Origin: Spongospora subterranea | Lineage: Eukaryota > Endomyxa > Phytomyxea > Plasmodiophorida > Plasmodiophoridae | Assembly (NCBI GenBank): GCA_900404475.1 | Contig: OUQQ01000047.1 | Coordinates: 1 to 57,296 of the forward strand | Reading direction: 5' to 3' | DNA length: 57,296 nucleotides | In this document: positions 39,870-51,642 of the stretch, piece by piece | Layout of the letters: the number at the start of each line of letters is the position of its first letter | Numbering within the stretch: the stretch's first letter is position 1 | Program-made: the position numbers and the translations under genes | The notes under the pieces: generated by a model | The model's input: only the letters and a program-made list of their open reading frames with translations | What the model was told of the DNA's origin: nothing | The model's database searches: none

Positions 39870-40035
39870 TTGAAGGTCACATATTTCAAGCAATGATGAG
39901 ATTCATGCATCTGTATTTGTCAGCATCTGGGCGATCACAACTGACAATGCTTCAAACAACAGCACACAATTTACCGGATTATCGAAGCTGATTGCGATCG
40001 ATCGATGCTCTCAAGCAGATAAACGTCGAACCCAA
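39870..40035 (+). mobile_element. degraded hAT-family transposase fragment
   Basis: One frame reads VSIWAITTDNASNNSTQFTG followed by LSKLIAIDRC. The ITTDNASNN string is typical of the conserved core of hAT transposases. Flanking frames are interrupted and no terminal repeats could be located, so this is an inactive remnant. Confidence 0.5.
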
Positions 40036-42168
40036 CCAAACGTGGCACAGAGAATATCATCTCATATCAGGTTGTCCACAGAGGCGAGGCAGCTGGAATG
40101 GTTTGTTATATATTCCTCGTTATGTCTGGATTTCCCAAACGATTATGGCTATTGGGAAGGAGACAGAAACTCTTCAAAAATCACCTTTGAATTATTTTGA
40201 AATCATCTTTGATTATTTATGGCACGCTTTCAATTTTACTACCTACCTCTGTTGGACACCTGTTGGTATTGCATCTGCGGGAACTGAACTTTTTTTGTGC
40301 ATTATTTGGACGATCTTATTGCACCTCCATTCTCCTTGACTGAATGGTCCAGCTAACCTTGGGTGTGTCTATTCTACATAACCTGTCCTGCGTGGCAAAA
40401 CCGGCCCCTGGCCTAGCAAAAGTGGGCGGTCTGTATTTTCCTCCATGCTGGGCGGCTTCCGATTTCTACGCCCGTACCACTACCCCATTCTCTTGCCAGT
40501 TTGCCCAAATTGTTCTCTCCTCGATTTTGGATGACCAATGGCACAAATCAAATTGTACCTTTTCCGGAATTTGTCTTTCTCGATTGTAAAACGTCCTGAC
40601 ACTAAACGAATCGCAGCATTTGCTGTCGATTCTTCCCAGAGGTCGGGCCTTTGCGGCAAGCCTATTTTCCATTACGGGAGTTCGAACCGTCATTAAGCCA
40701 GCGCGTAATGAAGAAAGGGCGATCGAAAAACGTATGGCTGTGATCCAGATGCTTTCATGGATTTTGGCACGATCCTTTCTTGAAATGGCGAAAATTTATT
40801 TTCATTCGATGAGTCCATGCGTTGGGATCATTTGCCTTGTGAATCTAACTCGTTAACTGAAACCACAATGAAAACGATATTTCTACCTCCAATGTCCCAT
40901 ACCGAGTTTCGTGCACCATTTATGATGAAAGAATAACCAAGAAAAAGACAGGCTCCATTGATGTGTAAAACTTGCACTGTCTTTACCAAGGCATCACTGG
41001 GTTTCAACTTAAAATCGTCTCCTAATCCTAGCATTTCCATGCATCACGTTTAATCTGTTCGCTTCCTGTTCATTTGTCAGTGCTTTTGAAATTTGGCAAA
41101 GTCTTGACTGTTTCAGCGGCTGATTGGGCAACCTTCCCGGTCCTCGCTTTCTTCGGTTAGGAGGTTGAAGCGAAAAAAATATATTGCTGACGGCATTCGC
41201 TAGGGCAATTGCGTCTTAGACCTCATTCATTAACGGCTGCATTTCATCGATCTTCTGGAACCGGGCAGACTGTTTTGCGCGGCGTAATATCTGCTGATAT
41301 ACAGTCTAGATGACATCTGATGAGATCGCTTCATGTGCAAAAAAATCCACTTCGACCGGATTGTATTATAATATGGAAAAAATTTAACGCCTCCCAGGCC
41401 AGACAGGAATTTTTATCTCAAAACCAACGACAAAGTGACACCTCTTACCTTGAAACGATGCACAATCAGACCATTCGCATCGAGCACTTGCGGTGGCTTC
41501 TTTTTGACACGCGCAGGCGGATTAATGGCAGCAAGAGGAAAAAGTCACGGCAAGCGCAAGGTGCGAATCATGGAAGATTGCCGTCAATAGGAGGTGAGAG
41601 GTGTCACTTTTACGATGGCTGGGCCTAACTTCGGTGGAAATCTAAATGTTTTGGCAGATCAAGTACTCCCATCGAGTATGATCTAGACAACAGCTATCAT
41701 TTCCGGCAGAACAAGAAAAGACGGTCCCAGAAGATCAGCGACAGTTGTACACTGTAGTTTCTGCCGTCGGGACGGTCGGTCGATCACATGCGCTGGTGGG
41801 CTGCGATCCGTCTACCGTATGTCAATGATCTGCGTGTACAGTCAGTGGCTAAGTAAAAATGCAGGCAGTGTTTCCTCCATCCGTGTTAAGGGCGATGATT
41901 GTTGGTCGATATTCGTTACCTTCAGCCATTGGCATGACCACTCTCCTGAGTCGCCCCGCTTTCACCACTGCGCCATCCAGTATGTTGAAAGAGTTTTTTG
42001 CAAATGAATTTTGTTTCCTTGATTCGAGGTTTTATCACTAGAAATTTCAAAAATATCGGCAAAATATACTGTTTGTTTTCCGTTTTTTCAGTTAGTTGGT
42101 ATCATTGGTATTCGTCATGGGATAACAACAACGATGTCATCTCGCCCATGTGCTCTTTTTTGGTTTAG
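40036..42168. other. gene-poor repeat-zone sequence
   Basis: Several open frames of 60-115 codons occur on both strands (for example 39992-40339, 40344-40589, 41320-41628), but none carries recognisable motifs or clean splice joins. They look like decayed mobile-element sequence. The first exon of the glutaredoxin gene should lie near its right end but I could not identify it. Confidence 0.4.
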
Positions 42169-42583
42169 GCGGGTTTGACGCTGCAAAGTTCGTCCAAAGC
42201 ACAATAGCCTCCAATCCGGTCGTCGTGTTTAGTAAAACCACATGCGGGTAGATAACGTCATTACTCAGAGATTTTGTTTTGTTTTCTCGTCGTCGTTTGT
42301 ATATGATGTTTCACGTTTATGAAAAAAATTCCCGTTTAGATACTGTTCCAAAGTAAAGGCTTTCCTGGGTTCGAATGATGTTCCCTATAAGGCGATCGAG
42401 GTAAATCTGGATCCTGAAGGCGTTGCGATTCTTCGGGCGTTGAAGGACAACACAGGGCAAGTCACGGTTCCCAATATTTTCATTGGGGGAGAACATATCG
42501 GCGGATCCACCGATCTGTTGAAATTGTACGATCAGGGTGAGCTCGCTTCAAAGCTGGCAAAACTTGATATCAAAATACAATAA
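42169..42583 (+). CDS. glutaredoxin (5' exon not found)
   Basis: Exons 42169-42247 and 42340-42583 join across a 92-nt intron that falls inside the active-site glycine codon. The protein reads GFDAAKFVQSTIASN, VVVFSKTTCGYCSKVKAFL with the dithiol active site CGYC, then VTVPNIFIGGEHIGGSTDL, which holds the cis-proline TVP and the glutathione-binding GG-STD. These are hallmarks of dithiol glutaredoxins, which reduce disulphides with glutathione. The start codon must be on an upstream exon carrying one extra base of phase; no ATG lies in frame before the acceptor at 42167-42168. The gene sits intact inside mobile-element debris. Confidence 0.85.
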
Positions 42584-42659
42584 GTTATCACGTTATTTTT
42601 CAACATAGTTTCGGATTTTGATCTAAGAGCATATGCACCGGTACGCGTATGGTTATGCG

Positions 42660-43930
42660 GCCAACTGGGAGTATTGTACAATAAAGTCATGGTAGAAATT
42701 AGCGAGGCCAAGGAAGCATTGCACGCCGTTAACCGTTGTAGGCCATGAAGTGATGTTCGAGGTTCTCCCCGGATCCATTTCGACTCCCTCAGGACTTATG
42801 ATGTACCCAAGAAATTCTACACGCCGGACTCCAAAACCACATTTCTCAAACTTGGCGAATAACCCTTTTTATCGAATTTCTGCAGTACGACCTTAATGTG
42901 AACCTCGTGCTCTTCAGGATTCTGAGAATAGATCAAGATGTCATCAAGGTATATAATGACAAATTTGCCAAGAAACTCCCTGACGTTGGAACGACGCGGG
43001 TGCGTTGTTGAGACCGAACGGCATGTTCTGGTATTCGAAATGACCGTACAGTACTTACAGTTGTAAGCGGTTTTCCATTCATCACCCTGGCGAACTCTTA
43101 CGACATTGTAAGCGCCGCATAGATCGATTTTGGTGTAAGATTGGGCCTCTGCTAGCTGTTGTAGTATGTCATCGATGAGATGAAGGGGATACGGGTCTCG
43201 CTTGGTGATGTTATTCAAGTCCCGGTAGTCAACACACAATCTCAGGGAAAAAAGAGGATCGGCGCTCCGAGGGGAGACTGGGAATTCCTGATGAAGCCTC
43301 GCTGTAAGTTGTCTTGAATGTATGATTGAAGTACCGTATCCTCTTTTGCTGATGTAGAATAGCAAGGCTTGTAAGGGAGATTGCGAACATCGTCCTCGAT
43401 ATTGATAGCACAGTCAACGCCCGGACGATGAGGTGGGAGTGTCTCAGCGGCTGGTTTAGAAAAGACATCTGCAAACTCTGCATGTTGGGCTGGAAGTTGG
43501 ACCGCATCGTGATGTAGTTCAGTTTCATCGGAGACCTTTCCGGGGAACCCAACTTCGTCGAGGTGTGCTGTGGCCAGTTGGAGAGCTAGAGGCGGCGATC
43601 CGGGTGGTCGAGCTTGGATTGGGAAGGTTTTCCAGTCGATGAAGGCGTTCGCTTGCTTTAAGAACGCCATGCCGAGTACGACAGGATAGGTTGGACTGTC
43701 TATGAGAAAGAATTTCGCGTTGAATCGGATATCAGCTACTGAGACTTCGAGGAGATGAGTTTGGTTTCTCACTGGCCGAAGGCGTCGTCCATCGATAGCG
43801 GAAAGTTGGATTGGTTCAGTGAGGGATTCTAATGGAATTGGGTATGCAAAGCGAACTGCCGATCGATGAACAGTGAAGTAGCACCACAGTCAATGAGTGC
43901 GAAGGTATCGGTGGGAACGGAATGTGGAAA
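42660..43930 (-). mobile_element. truncated Ty3/gypsy retrotransposon (protease and reverse transcriptase)
   Basis: Reading right to left: an aspartic protease motif ALIDCGATSLFID near 43890; VVLGMAFLKQANAFIDWKT; the pre-RT PPHRPGVDCAIN; RT motifs LRLCVDYRDLNNITKRDPYP, YTKIDLCGAYN and the catalytic FVIIYLDDILIYS; then FLGYIISPEGVEMDP and QCFLGLANFYHDFI, where similarity stops at about 42660. At least two frame changes are needed, near 43300-43250 and 43010. RNase H and integrase are missing, so the copy is 3'-truncated and dead. No LTRs were found. Confidence 0.85.
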
Positions 43931-44043
43931 GGTGACGAGGCCAGGAGGGCAGATCATTGGAGATACCGTATTATGGAACACAGAAGTGGATATTGACTGA
44001 TTACTCATCGTGGAATAGGGGTAACCTTAAGGTGTTGTATTGT

Positions 44044-44313
44044 TTATCGTAGTATTGGGAGGTCCAGCTGCACTGCAGTGCAACGCAGGATGACGTCGTC
44101 ACCATCCTTCTGCGGCTGCAGCTTTCCCACCGTTCCACACTTTGGGCATTTTAGCCCGTGTGTCCTGGCGAGGACACAACAATCTCTGCAGAGCCATTGG
44201 AGCAATTGCTGTAAAGCAGTGCAAATATTTTGTGGAATTATCAACACAATATTGAACGATCTGCCCTCAGGTGTTGGAATCAGCAGATGGCATTCAATGA
44301 AGCTCTTACGCAA
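44044..44313 (-). mobile_element. zinc-ribbon N-terminal region of an ISXO2/IS1595-like transposase
   Basis: The frame contains QQLLQWLCRDCCVLARTHGL followed by LKCPKCGTVGKLQPQKDGDD and RC. This resembles the zinc-ribbon start of ISXO2-like DDE transposases that are scattered in protist and metazoan genomes. Only the N-terminal part is present. It overlaps the start of the plus-strand gene at 44287. Confidence 0.4.
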
Positions 44314-44703
44314 TACAAAGAAGTTACTCTGGAAACTTCTAAATTTATTGAGGCGTATAAATTGTTAAGGGACGCTTCGAAGTTCAAAATTATTGCGGCA
44401 AGCCGCCCGAACAAGTTGTCGTTTGATACTGATCAGCAAATCGAGGGCCCGATCGGGAACAAGCGTGCGAAGCGAGATCGTGACGACGTCCGGCTGGTTG
44501 GCAATGACAAGCGAGCCGCCCGGTTTGAAGAAATAACTTTGATTGCCAAAGCTATAGAAAAGTCGTCTGAAGAGCGCAATCGCCTCAATGAGGACAGATT
44601 TGCCCTTTCGTTGACTCAAAGCGATCCCACTTCGCCCGAGGCTGAAGAATTCATGCGGCTGACAGCTCGAATACATCCAGCGACTGAAGAGCGGTTGCAA
44701 TAA
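44287..44703 (+). CDS. protein with a NAM-associated-like C-terminal domain, probably transposon-derived
   Basis: An uninterrupted 138-residue frame starting MAFNEALTQYKE. It contains GPIGNKRAKRDRDD, close to the RPIG-KKAK motif of the NAM-associated domain that follows Myb/SANT domains in transposon-related proteins. A basic/acidic helix follows (ARFEEITLIAKAIEKSSEER). The usual N-terminal DNA-binding domain is absent, so the gene may be partial or have upstream exons. It lies beside a transposase-like fragment and an inverted repeat. Confidence 0.5.
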   Translation: MAFNEALTQYKEVTLETSKFIEAYKLLRDASKFKIIAASRPNKLSFDTDQQIEGPIGNKRAKRDRDDVRLVGNDKRAARFEEITLIAKAIEKSSEERNRLNEDRFALSLTQSDPTSPEAEEFMRLTARIHPATEERLQ

Positions 44704-44728
44704 ACACTTACTATTAGAATCCTATTTT

Positions 44729-44945
44729 ACTCCACTCGTGCCTACTGCGAGATCTGATTGCGAGTATTTGGCAGATATTAGGAGATAAAGATTGACTAAA
44801 ATAAGTTTCCAATAATTTATTCGATGATAAACAAAGGTAATCCGTTGTGTGTTCTTTCGATTTGCCGCGCCTGAAAATCGTTTTTGATTTTCTAAATTTG
44901 TGCCAAATATGCTCAATCAGATCTTGCTGTAGGCACGAGTGGACT
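44729..44945. repeat. inverted repeat with ~50-bp arms
   Basis: The arm at about 44729-44787 contains CCACTCGTGCCTAC, AGATCTGATTG and TATTTGGCA. It is the near reverse complement of about 44890-44945. The arms are separated by roughly 100 bp. The arrangement could be a MITE or the terminal repeats of a short non-autonomous element. Confidence 0.65.
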
Positions 44946-45400
44946 GATGATGAATGTAGGTCACGAATAGCTGAGCTAGTCGGTCAGGAATGGAGGTGGC
45001 GAAACAATTGGCATCTGAAAATCAGAATCAAAGAAATAATCGTCTCAGTAGCAGAACGACAAACTGATCGTCGTCGTCATCCCATGGTCGTTTAGCCAGT
45101 GACCGCTGTGGAGGTTGATATTTATTTCGTAGGTTGATGTACCTGTAAGCACATCCAGAGGCCGACATTTATCCGATCAAAAACCCTACTGGTGAGGAGA
45201 ACGGAAGTCAGTACACAAGTTCTGTAGAAACAGGCATTTGATCGATAGGGACATTGTGTGATGTATAACAATAATTGATGAAAGATTGTGAAAATAAAAT
45301 GCACAGAGCCGCGACATCCCCCGCGCAAGTAAATAATGGATGAGCGATAGGCGAAGCCTTTGGTCACGAAGTTCTACTTAAGAGAAGTATGATGAACCAT
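44946..45400. other. short gap with no recognisable gene
   Basis: No conserved coding frame. It probably contains the 3' untranslated region of the EF-G2 gene, which ends at 45401 on the minus strand. Confidence 0.45.
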
Positions 45401-48400
45401 TTATGGCGACGGCGGGGAAAACATTTTGGAAAGGATTATAGCTTGTTCCCTAGCAGGAACTTGTCGAAAGGTCCTGAACCGAGTGGAATAGTGTGCACTG
45501 CCTTGGGACAAAGAACGTACCGCAGTCGCATACCCGATCATCTCGGACAACGGAACCTGGGCAGATGCTCGAGTTCTTTCGGCTGCTACGGGCAGGACCT
45601 CGTTAATCTGAGCCCGGCGCCTGCGGCTCAAGTCTGAAATGACGTCTCCGATATGTGAATTGCTGCAATGCAACTCCATATCGACAATTGGTTCGAATAG
45701 CGCCGGTTCCGACCGACGCAACGCCGACGATAAGCATCGGATGACAGCAACCTGAATTTGATCATCGGCAGGGGAAAACGATAACGTTACGTTTTCAACG
45801 CAAACATCGGTCTGGCATAGGGCATAGCCAAGTAACGTTCCATTAGAGGCGGACTGCATTACGGCTTGCTCCATATTCTGGACAGACGCTGAGGACGAAA
45901 TCAGCGCCATGCCGGCATGATCAGTGATTTTGAATGAAGGACTGCACCGAAATCGAACACCATCATGATATTCCTCGCTTGGAGACACTGATAATACAAC
46001 GGTGACACTTGAATTACCAATTGGCCTTTGATAAGTGAAGCTTTCGGTTATCGATTTAGTGGGAGATTCACGGTAAGAAACCCTGACAGAAAGACATCAG
46101 CGATGAAAATACCCGTGTTGTATTGCATGAAGTGGCATAACATGAAAAAATACATGTGCTGAGTAGATTATTGTAGATTTGTAAAGTTAACTGCACTGGA
46201 ATGTGAAGGCACTGAAGGGCAGACGATGAAAAGCTAATCAAAAGAAAAAATTATTTCAAAACAAGAAATTTTCCGAACTTACGACATGCGACCCAAAGTA
46301 GTAGGGATCCGGAATTCGGTTAATAGACGTTGTCGAACAATGTCCAGATGCAATTCGCCCATACCCTTGACCAACGTTTGGCCGGTGTCTGGGTCAGAGC
46401 CCACTTCAAGACTTGGATCTTCAACAGCGAGCGCGGCGAGAGCCGCATCCAGCGCATCCTGCTGCGCGTTGGTTTCAGGCTCGATACTGCAGAAGAACAC
46501 AGCAACCGGGATCTCAATTTCAGGTATATCTCCTGGCAATCGCAGTGGGATGGCGTCGCTCCAGCGTAATAGTTTGTCACCGGTTTTCGCAGATTTGAGA
46601 CCCACAACGCCACAGATTTCGCCAGCGGTGCACTTTGGAATTTCGATGAAATCGCCGGCTACAATTCGAAGCAATTTTGACACGCGACACTTTTCGCCAC
46701 GAACGCGCAATGTATCTCCGATTTTGATACAGCCATCATAAATTCGAGTAAACGAGATTAACCCTCGGTTTGAGTCATTAATTATCTTGAAAACAATAGC
46801 GTCAAGCTGAGAAGATGCAATATTGGTGGTCTTTGGTGGCGGTAGGTAGCGGCAAACGGCATCAAGTAATGGTTGAACACCAATGTTTCGATACGCTGCT
46901 CCACAAAAAACAGGGACAATTTTTTGGGGCCGAGATAACAAGGCTTGACAAATAGCAGCATGGATTTCTTCCTGGGAGACAGCTTCGTCGTTAACAAACT
47001 TCTCTAAAACAGAATCATTTGATTCGGAAATAGTTTCTAGCAGCCGATTGCGGGAATGGATGGACTCCCGTAATGTTTTCTGATCAATGATGGGACCCTT
47101 GGTAACGGTCTTTCCACGATCGCCACCAAACTGAACCACTGACAAATTGATCAAATCGATAATCCCCGTTAGAGTTCTGTCTGAATCGAATTGCGGGAGC
47201 TGCAAAACCCACGGGGACGCCCCAAGTCGGGTACGAATCGTCTCGCAAACCAAGTCGATATCGGCCCCGTCGCGATCCATCTTGTTAACTGAAAAGGACC
47301 CGTCAGTGACGCAAGAAAAAAAGTCGAGAGAAAACAAAGATTAGGCGAATCTATATAAAGAAGGAACAAACCGAATTCAGAAGGTCTCATTGGGAAAAGA
47401 CAAAAATTCTATAAGAGGAAGGCTTACCAAATATAATCCGAGGTACGTTGTACTTATCAGCTTGAGACCAAACCGTTTCGGTTTGAACTTGGACGCCAGC
47501 AATACCGTCCAAAACAGTGACTGCGCCATCCATGACACGCATACATCGTTCAACTTCCACAGTGAAATCTACGTGGCCTAAGCAACGAACACGCATTAAA
47601 ATTACAGTTGTCGTGAAGAAAAAAAAACAGTCCATTCAAAAGACGAACAATCGAAAAATGGTCTAGGCTACCAGGTGCGAGAGACGGGCGAACTAAATAT
47701 AAAAAGACTTAGCCAACGAGAAAGGTATCATACCAGGAGAATCAATGAGGTTAAGTCTGTAATTATTCCAGGGTAAACTAATGCAAGAGGATTGTATAGT
47801 GATCCCACGCTTCCGCTCCTCTTCCATGTAGTCCATCATCGTATCGCCTTCATGAACCTCACCAATGTGCCGGATTTGCCCAGTATAATACAGCATTCGT
47901 TCCGAAACCTGGAATCAATAGTTAACAAAACGTTTTTTCCAAGTGATCTGGCCCATGACGAATGTTGTACTTGCTGATTACAATAAAAAAGTAACTTCCT
48001 AGATTAAATATTGAACACATGACTGCCACTAGATATTGGAACCGGATATTACGACTACTATATATGAAGTTAAACAAAAGGTTGTTATCAATCAATGAAA
48101 AAAAGATAACACGTTAGAAACTTGAAGTCAGGCCAATTGTGTTAAAAACGCCAGATCAGGGATCGCAGTTGGGAGTACCGTTGTTTTTCCTGTGAAAAAC
48201 CAAATCAATAAAAAAACAGGCTGTAGCGATAAAACTGGTAAAACAAAATTCGACCAATGCTATTGAAAGTACTACAGCAACCAAAAGTCGCTTGAGAAAG
48301 TGAAGAGAAAACGTCACGAGCAATGGAAGGAGACAAAGAATAATGACCTGCGTCGATGTGAGCGATGATTCCGAAATTTCTGAGACGCTCTACGGATGGG

Positions 48401-48450
48401 TTGGCAGCAACTGCGACGGAAAATAGACGGCGACGCCATGCCGCCAGCAT
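45401..48450 (-). CDS. GFM2: mitochondrial elongation factor G2 (ribosome-recycling GTPase, GFM2/RRF2mt)
   Basis: Exons 48450-48348, 48189-48179, 47908-47734, 47577-47428, 47288-46283 and 46082-45401 give 708 residues. The second exon is an 11-nt microexon that encodes part of the P-loop: AHIDAGKTT is built from exons 1 and 2. Other G motifs are [21 protein letters not shown] and NKMDRDG. Domain II-V signatures follow, including [46 protein letters not shown] and [19 protein letters not shown]. The N-terminus [19 protein letters not shown] suits mitochondrial import. Mitochondrial EF-G2 releases ribosomal subunits together with recycling factor rather than driving translocation. I prefer EF-G2 to EF-G1 because of the overall sequence pattern ([20 protein letters not shown] and the shortened domain IV); a tree is needed to be certain. 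Confidence 0.88.
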
Positions 48451-49172
48451 TCAATCGACAATTATCAGAACTGACTATCCGATAATTTATTTGATTTGAC
48501 CCGATAAACCTTCTGATGACGAAATGAAAACTGATCAGCTGCGCGTTTTTGGAACGTCAATAAAGCCGTGGCTGACTGCATTTGTGGAACAGCGTTGGGA
48601 ATGATATCTCCGCGGTTTGACGTTATCGTTTTTGGAATATTTGCAGAACTTGTTCGCAAAAATTGTTTATGCGCCTGAGCTCATGTGAAAATTTGTCTGA
48701 ATCTGATCATCCCCCCGGTTGCTATGTTCATTATGTAGTTTATTTCGGTGCCGGCTGGCTACTCATTTACACGGTCTCTTTGGACGTTTCGTTTTCTGTG
48801 AAGCCGATTACAGCATCTCTGCATTCAACGCTACAAGAGCTGCAATATCCTCAGATGTCACCGCCAATCTATAGATGATAACGGACAACTCGCACATATA
48901 ATAGCCCATCTATCGGTGCGAATATTGTTGAGGTTTGTGTATGCCTGCTTAATTATCTTTGATCGGCTGAATATTTGGGACCAGATCCGAGGGCGAACTG
49001 CCAGTTAGACGCTGTTTTGGTATATCAAATTGGCTTGGAAACGGTGTGCGTCAACAAGTTCGGTAAGCAGATTCAAAGACCTGTCAAATAACTTGAGTAA
49101 AGCAGACTATTTTTCAACCTAAATCGCGCATTTTTTGTGTGTCTCTTGTTTTCCGGAAATTTCGGTGCGCCC
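48451..49172. other. divergent intergenic region between EF-G2 and RPC7 genes
   Basis: The flanking genes start in opposite directions, so both promoters should be here. A 71-codon plus-strand frame at 48663-48878 has no motif and is probably not a gene. Confidence 0.5.
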
Positions 49173-50097
49173 ATGAGCGGTCGAGGAGGACCAGCCGCCG
49201 CAGGGCGGGGACGAGGAGGCGGTGGCGGGCGCGGTGGCGGGCGCGGTGGTGGTCGCGGTGGACGACCTGGCCAGGCGGCAATCCGACCGATCGGAGTGGA
49301 TGCCGAGACTGAAGCTGAATCACAGATTGTTCGGGTCATGACCGAGGCCCCGCCTCTATACCCGGCCCTGGTCAACTTGCCGTTACCGCCGCCTATCACC
49401 GCCGCTGACCGCCGTATCATAATCAAGGCCAGTTTGCTGAGACGTCGCGCAAAGTCTAGCAGTTATTTCATCAAAGAAAAGCATCGTGTTGTCGGAGCTA
49501 AAGGTACACGTTGGCCATTTATCCGCACCCACACACAGTGTCTTTTCATCCTGGACGAGTTGACCACATTTATGGTAGTTCATTTGATCTCTCATTATGC
49601 TTACCGAATTCGAATTCGAAGACCAATGATGCTGATATCTGCGCAGAACTAGGATGCCATATCATCGATGAGGATTCGACTCGACCTGCATGTTTCGTCA
49701 GCTCCGACTATTTCCCCAATGAGCTAGCTGGCGCATTCAAGAAACGAGATAAAGCCCAAGCCGGCAGCGCATTAGAGGCACTAGAACGCGCCATGAAAAA
49801 AGGTAGGCATTTATCAATTAACACAATTTTTTTTTGCTGTATTTTGATTGGACCACATTTTTCTTTCCAATTTCTACTTGCCTGGCTGTAAAAATCATTT
49901 CATTTTTGTTCACAGCCCAAAATCTAGACGATGAAGAGGACCAGTCGGAAGGATCTCAGTCGGGCTTAGAAGATGCTGATGGTGAACCAGCAGAAGAAGA
50001 ATTCGACAATGATGATTACACAGCTGGGTACTACCATGATGACGCCGATGATGATGGCGGCGCATTCAGAGAGGACGACGAAGGTGGATTCCTTTAA
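49173..50097 (+). CDS. RNA polymerase III subunit RPC7 (C31/POLR3G family)
   Basis: Exons 49173-49503, 49647-49802 and 49916-50097 encode 222 residues. The N-terminus is a glycine/arginine-rich stretch (MSGRGGPAAAGRGRGGGGG and following GGR repeats). EAPPLYPALVNLPLPPP then matches the PPPLYP-P-L core of RPC7, followed by SSSYFIKEKHR and DYFPNELAGAFKKRDK. The C-terminal ~60 residues are very acidic (EEDQSEGSQSGLEDADGEP, DNDDYTAGYYHDDADDDGG), as in yeast C31 and human POLR3G. RPC7 belongs to the RPC3-RPC6-RPC7 subcomplex needed for Pol III initiation. A proposed unspliced read through the first intron would give an unrelated tail. Confidence 0.85.
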
Positions 50098-50334
50098 ACG
50101 AACCGAACCCATAAACTCCTATATATCTATCCAGTGTAATGTAAATAAACATGTCAGAAATGTTACAATGATTCTCAACTTGCAACGCGTACGACTACGA
50201 TGTGACGGGGGGCTGCGCCCTTGTGTACACTATCGGACCTGAACCTGTTGTTCAACACAGTGAGTATCGTATACATCTATTGCATGAAGTGACGGTTTCC
50301 TTTCTGCATTAGCGGGGGACCTCAATCATCTTTA

Positions 50335-51642
50335 ATGTCGTCTGTTTGTACCGACAATCTTTATGAGATCGATGGCTTTGCAATTGAAGAATTCTCGGCT
50401 CCGCCGCCCACGTTGCCCAGCCGTGAAAGCTGGAACGATTCCACATTCCTGCCGCCACTTCGGGCGGCGGAATTACCGCAAACACGAGCGCGCCCGCCGC
50501 TGATCCAGTGCGATCATTGCCGAAAATGGAGGCAAGTGGATTTCACTGATGGCGAGCTCGCTGCACTTCCTTCCCAATGGGTTTGCGAAGACGGAGGATG
50601 CGTTGTCGGCCAGGATGATTGGGCTCTTAAATCTTCAAGGGTTGTTCCGTACGTAACAATGATACTGCCGAGACGCAAGCCGAAACCACTCAAAATTCGG
50701 TTGAACAGGCAACAAGGTTTGAATGATGCCGAAAATCTTGTTTCATTTCTCAGCGCGCGCTTTTACGGTTTTACTCTGTGTTTGCTTTGCTCTCGATTTT
50801 ATAACCGCTGTTATTGCGCTTATTTGAATTTCAGGTGTGGTCGTAGCTGTAAATTCTCATCCGGTTTCCCCTCTGGATACTCTGAATTCGAGCCGCGTAG
50901 AATTGGATGCGCCTGCGGTGGGATGGCTGATTCCTGAAGAATTCATAGAAACTGAAGATCGCGGTCATTGGTACTCGAACCTTCAATCGGCGTTATATAA
51001 TCATGGAAAACTGTCGAGGAATTTTCCTCGACTTGGTGCCAGAGAAGGTAATACTGGTCCAATGTCAAGTTTGGGGCACTTCTCAACTCTCGATAGTGGA
51101 CCTTTACGCTCTTTATCATGAAGTTCAAAGATTAGGGGGCTTCACCACCGTATGTGACGACAAATTATGGAAAGATGTGGGGAGTAGATTGAATATACCA
51201 GTCCCTTCAAACAAGATTCGTATCTGCTATTTGCGCTACCTGGATGTTTTATCACCAGTCGATCTTCAAGATTCTGGTTGGTCAACGCCTGATGTTGATG
51301 CAACTCCAATTGTTTTACGGAAACGTCCACGTGTTTCGATAACGACAAACGAAGAACCATCCGGTTTTGACGCGAACAGTTGTGATGTGAACCAGGTTGG
51401 CTTCCATTCTTTTTTTGTATTATTATTTGCTGATTTTTATGCAGATAGCTGAGAGGCTAGCGAAGCTTGAACAAGCTGTAGAAACAATAATTCAAACACA
51501 GAGGCTGATGAGAGTTGATTTGTTGTGCGAAATTCGCGATCGTGTTGCTTCTCTGTCGCAAGACGTAACTGAGTATTCTCAGATCATGCGTGATTCGCTT
51601 CCCAACGTCAACAAATCTAGGCCGAACGCGTCGGCTCGATAA
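50335..51642 (+). CDS. CW-type zinc finger and ARID domain protein
   Basis: Exons 50335-50716, 50835-51047, 51097-51395 and 51445-51642 give 363 residues. Residues about 57-96 form a CW finger: IQCDHCRKWRQV with C59, C62 and W65, then PSQWVCEDGGC with W82, C84 and C89. CW domains bind methylated histone H3 lysine 4. Residues about 160-245 look like an ARID DNA-binding domain, with LSRNFPRLGAREVDLYALYH, EVQRLGGFTTVCDDKLWKDV and SNKIRICYLRYL. The last exon encodes a probable coiled coil (IAERLAKLEQAVETIIQTQR). A chromatin reader that also contacts DNA is the natural reading. The exact left edge of the ARID domain is uncertain. Confidence 0.82.

Noticed and set aside
49173..49320. GGCGGT-rich stretch as a CRISPR-like or satellite repeat
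   Set aside because: It encodes the RGG-type N-terminus of the RPC7 protein; the repeats follow codon boundaries and vary as expected for a Gly/Arg region.
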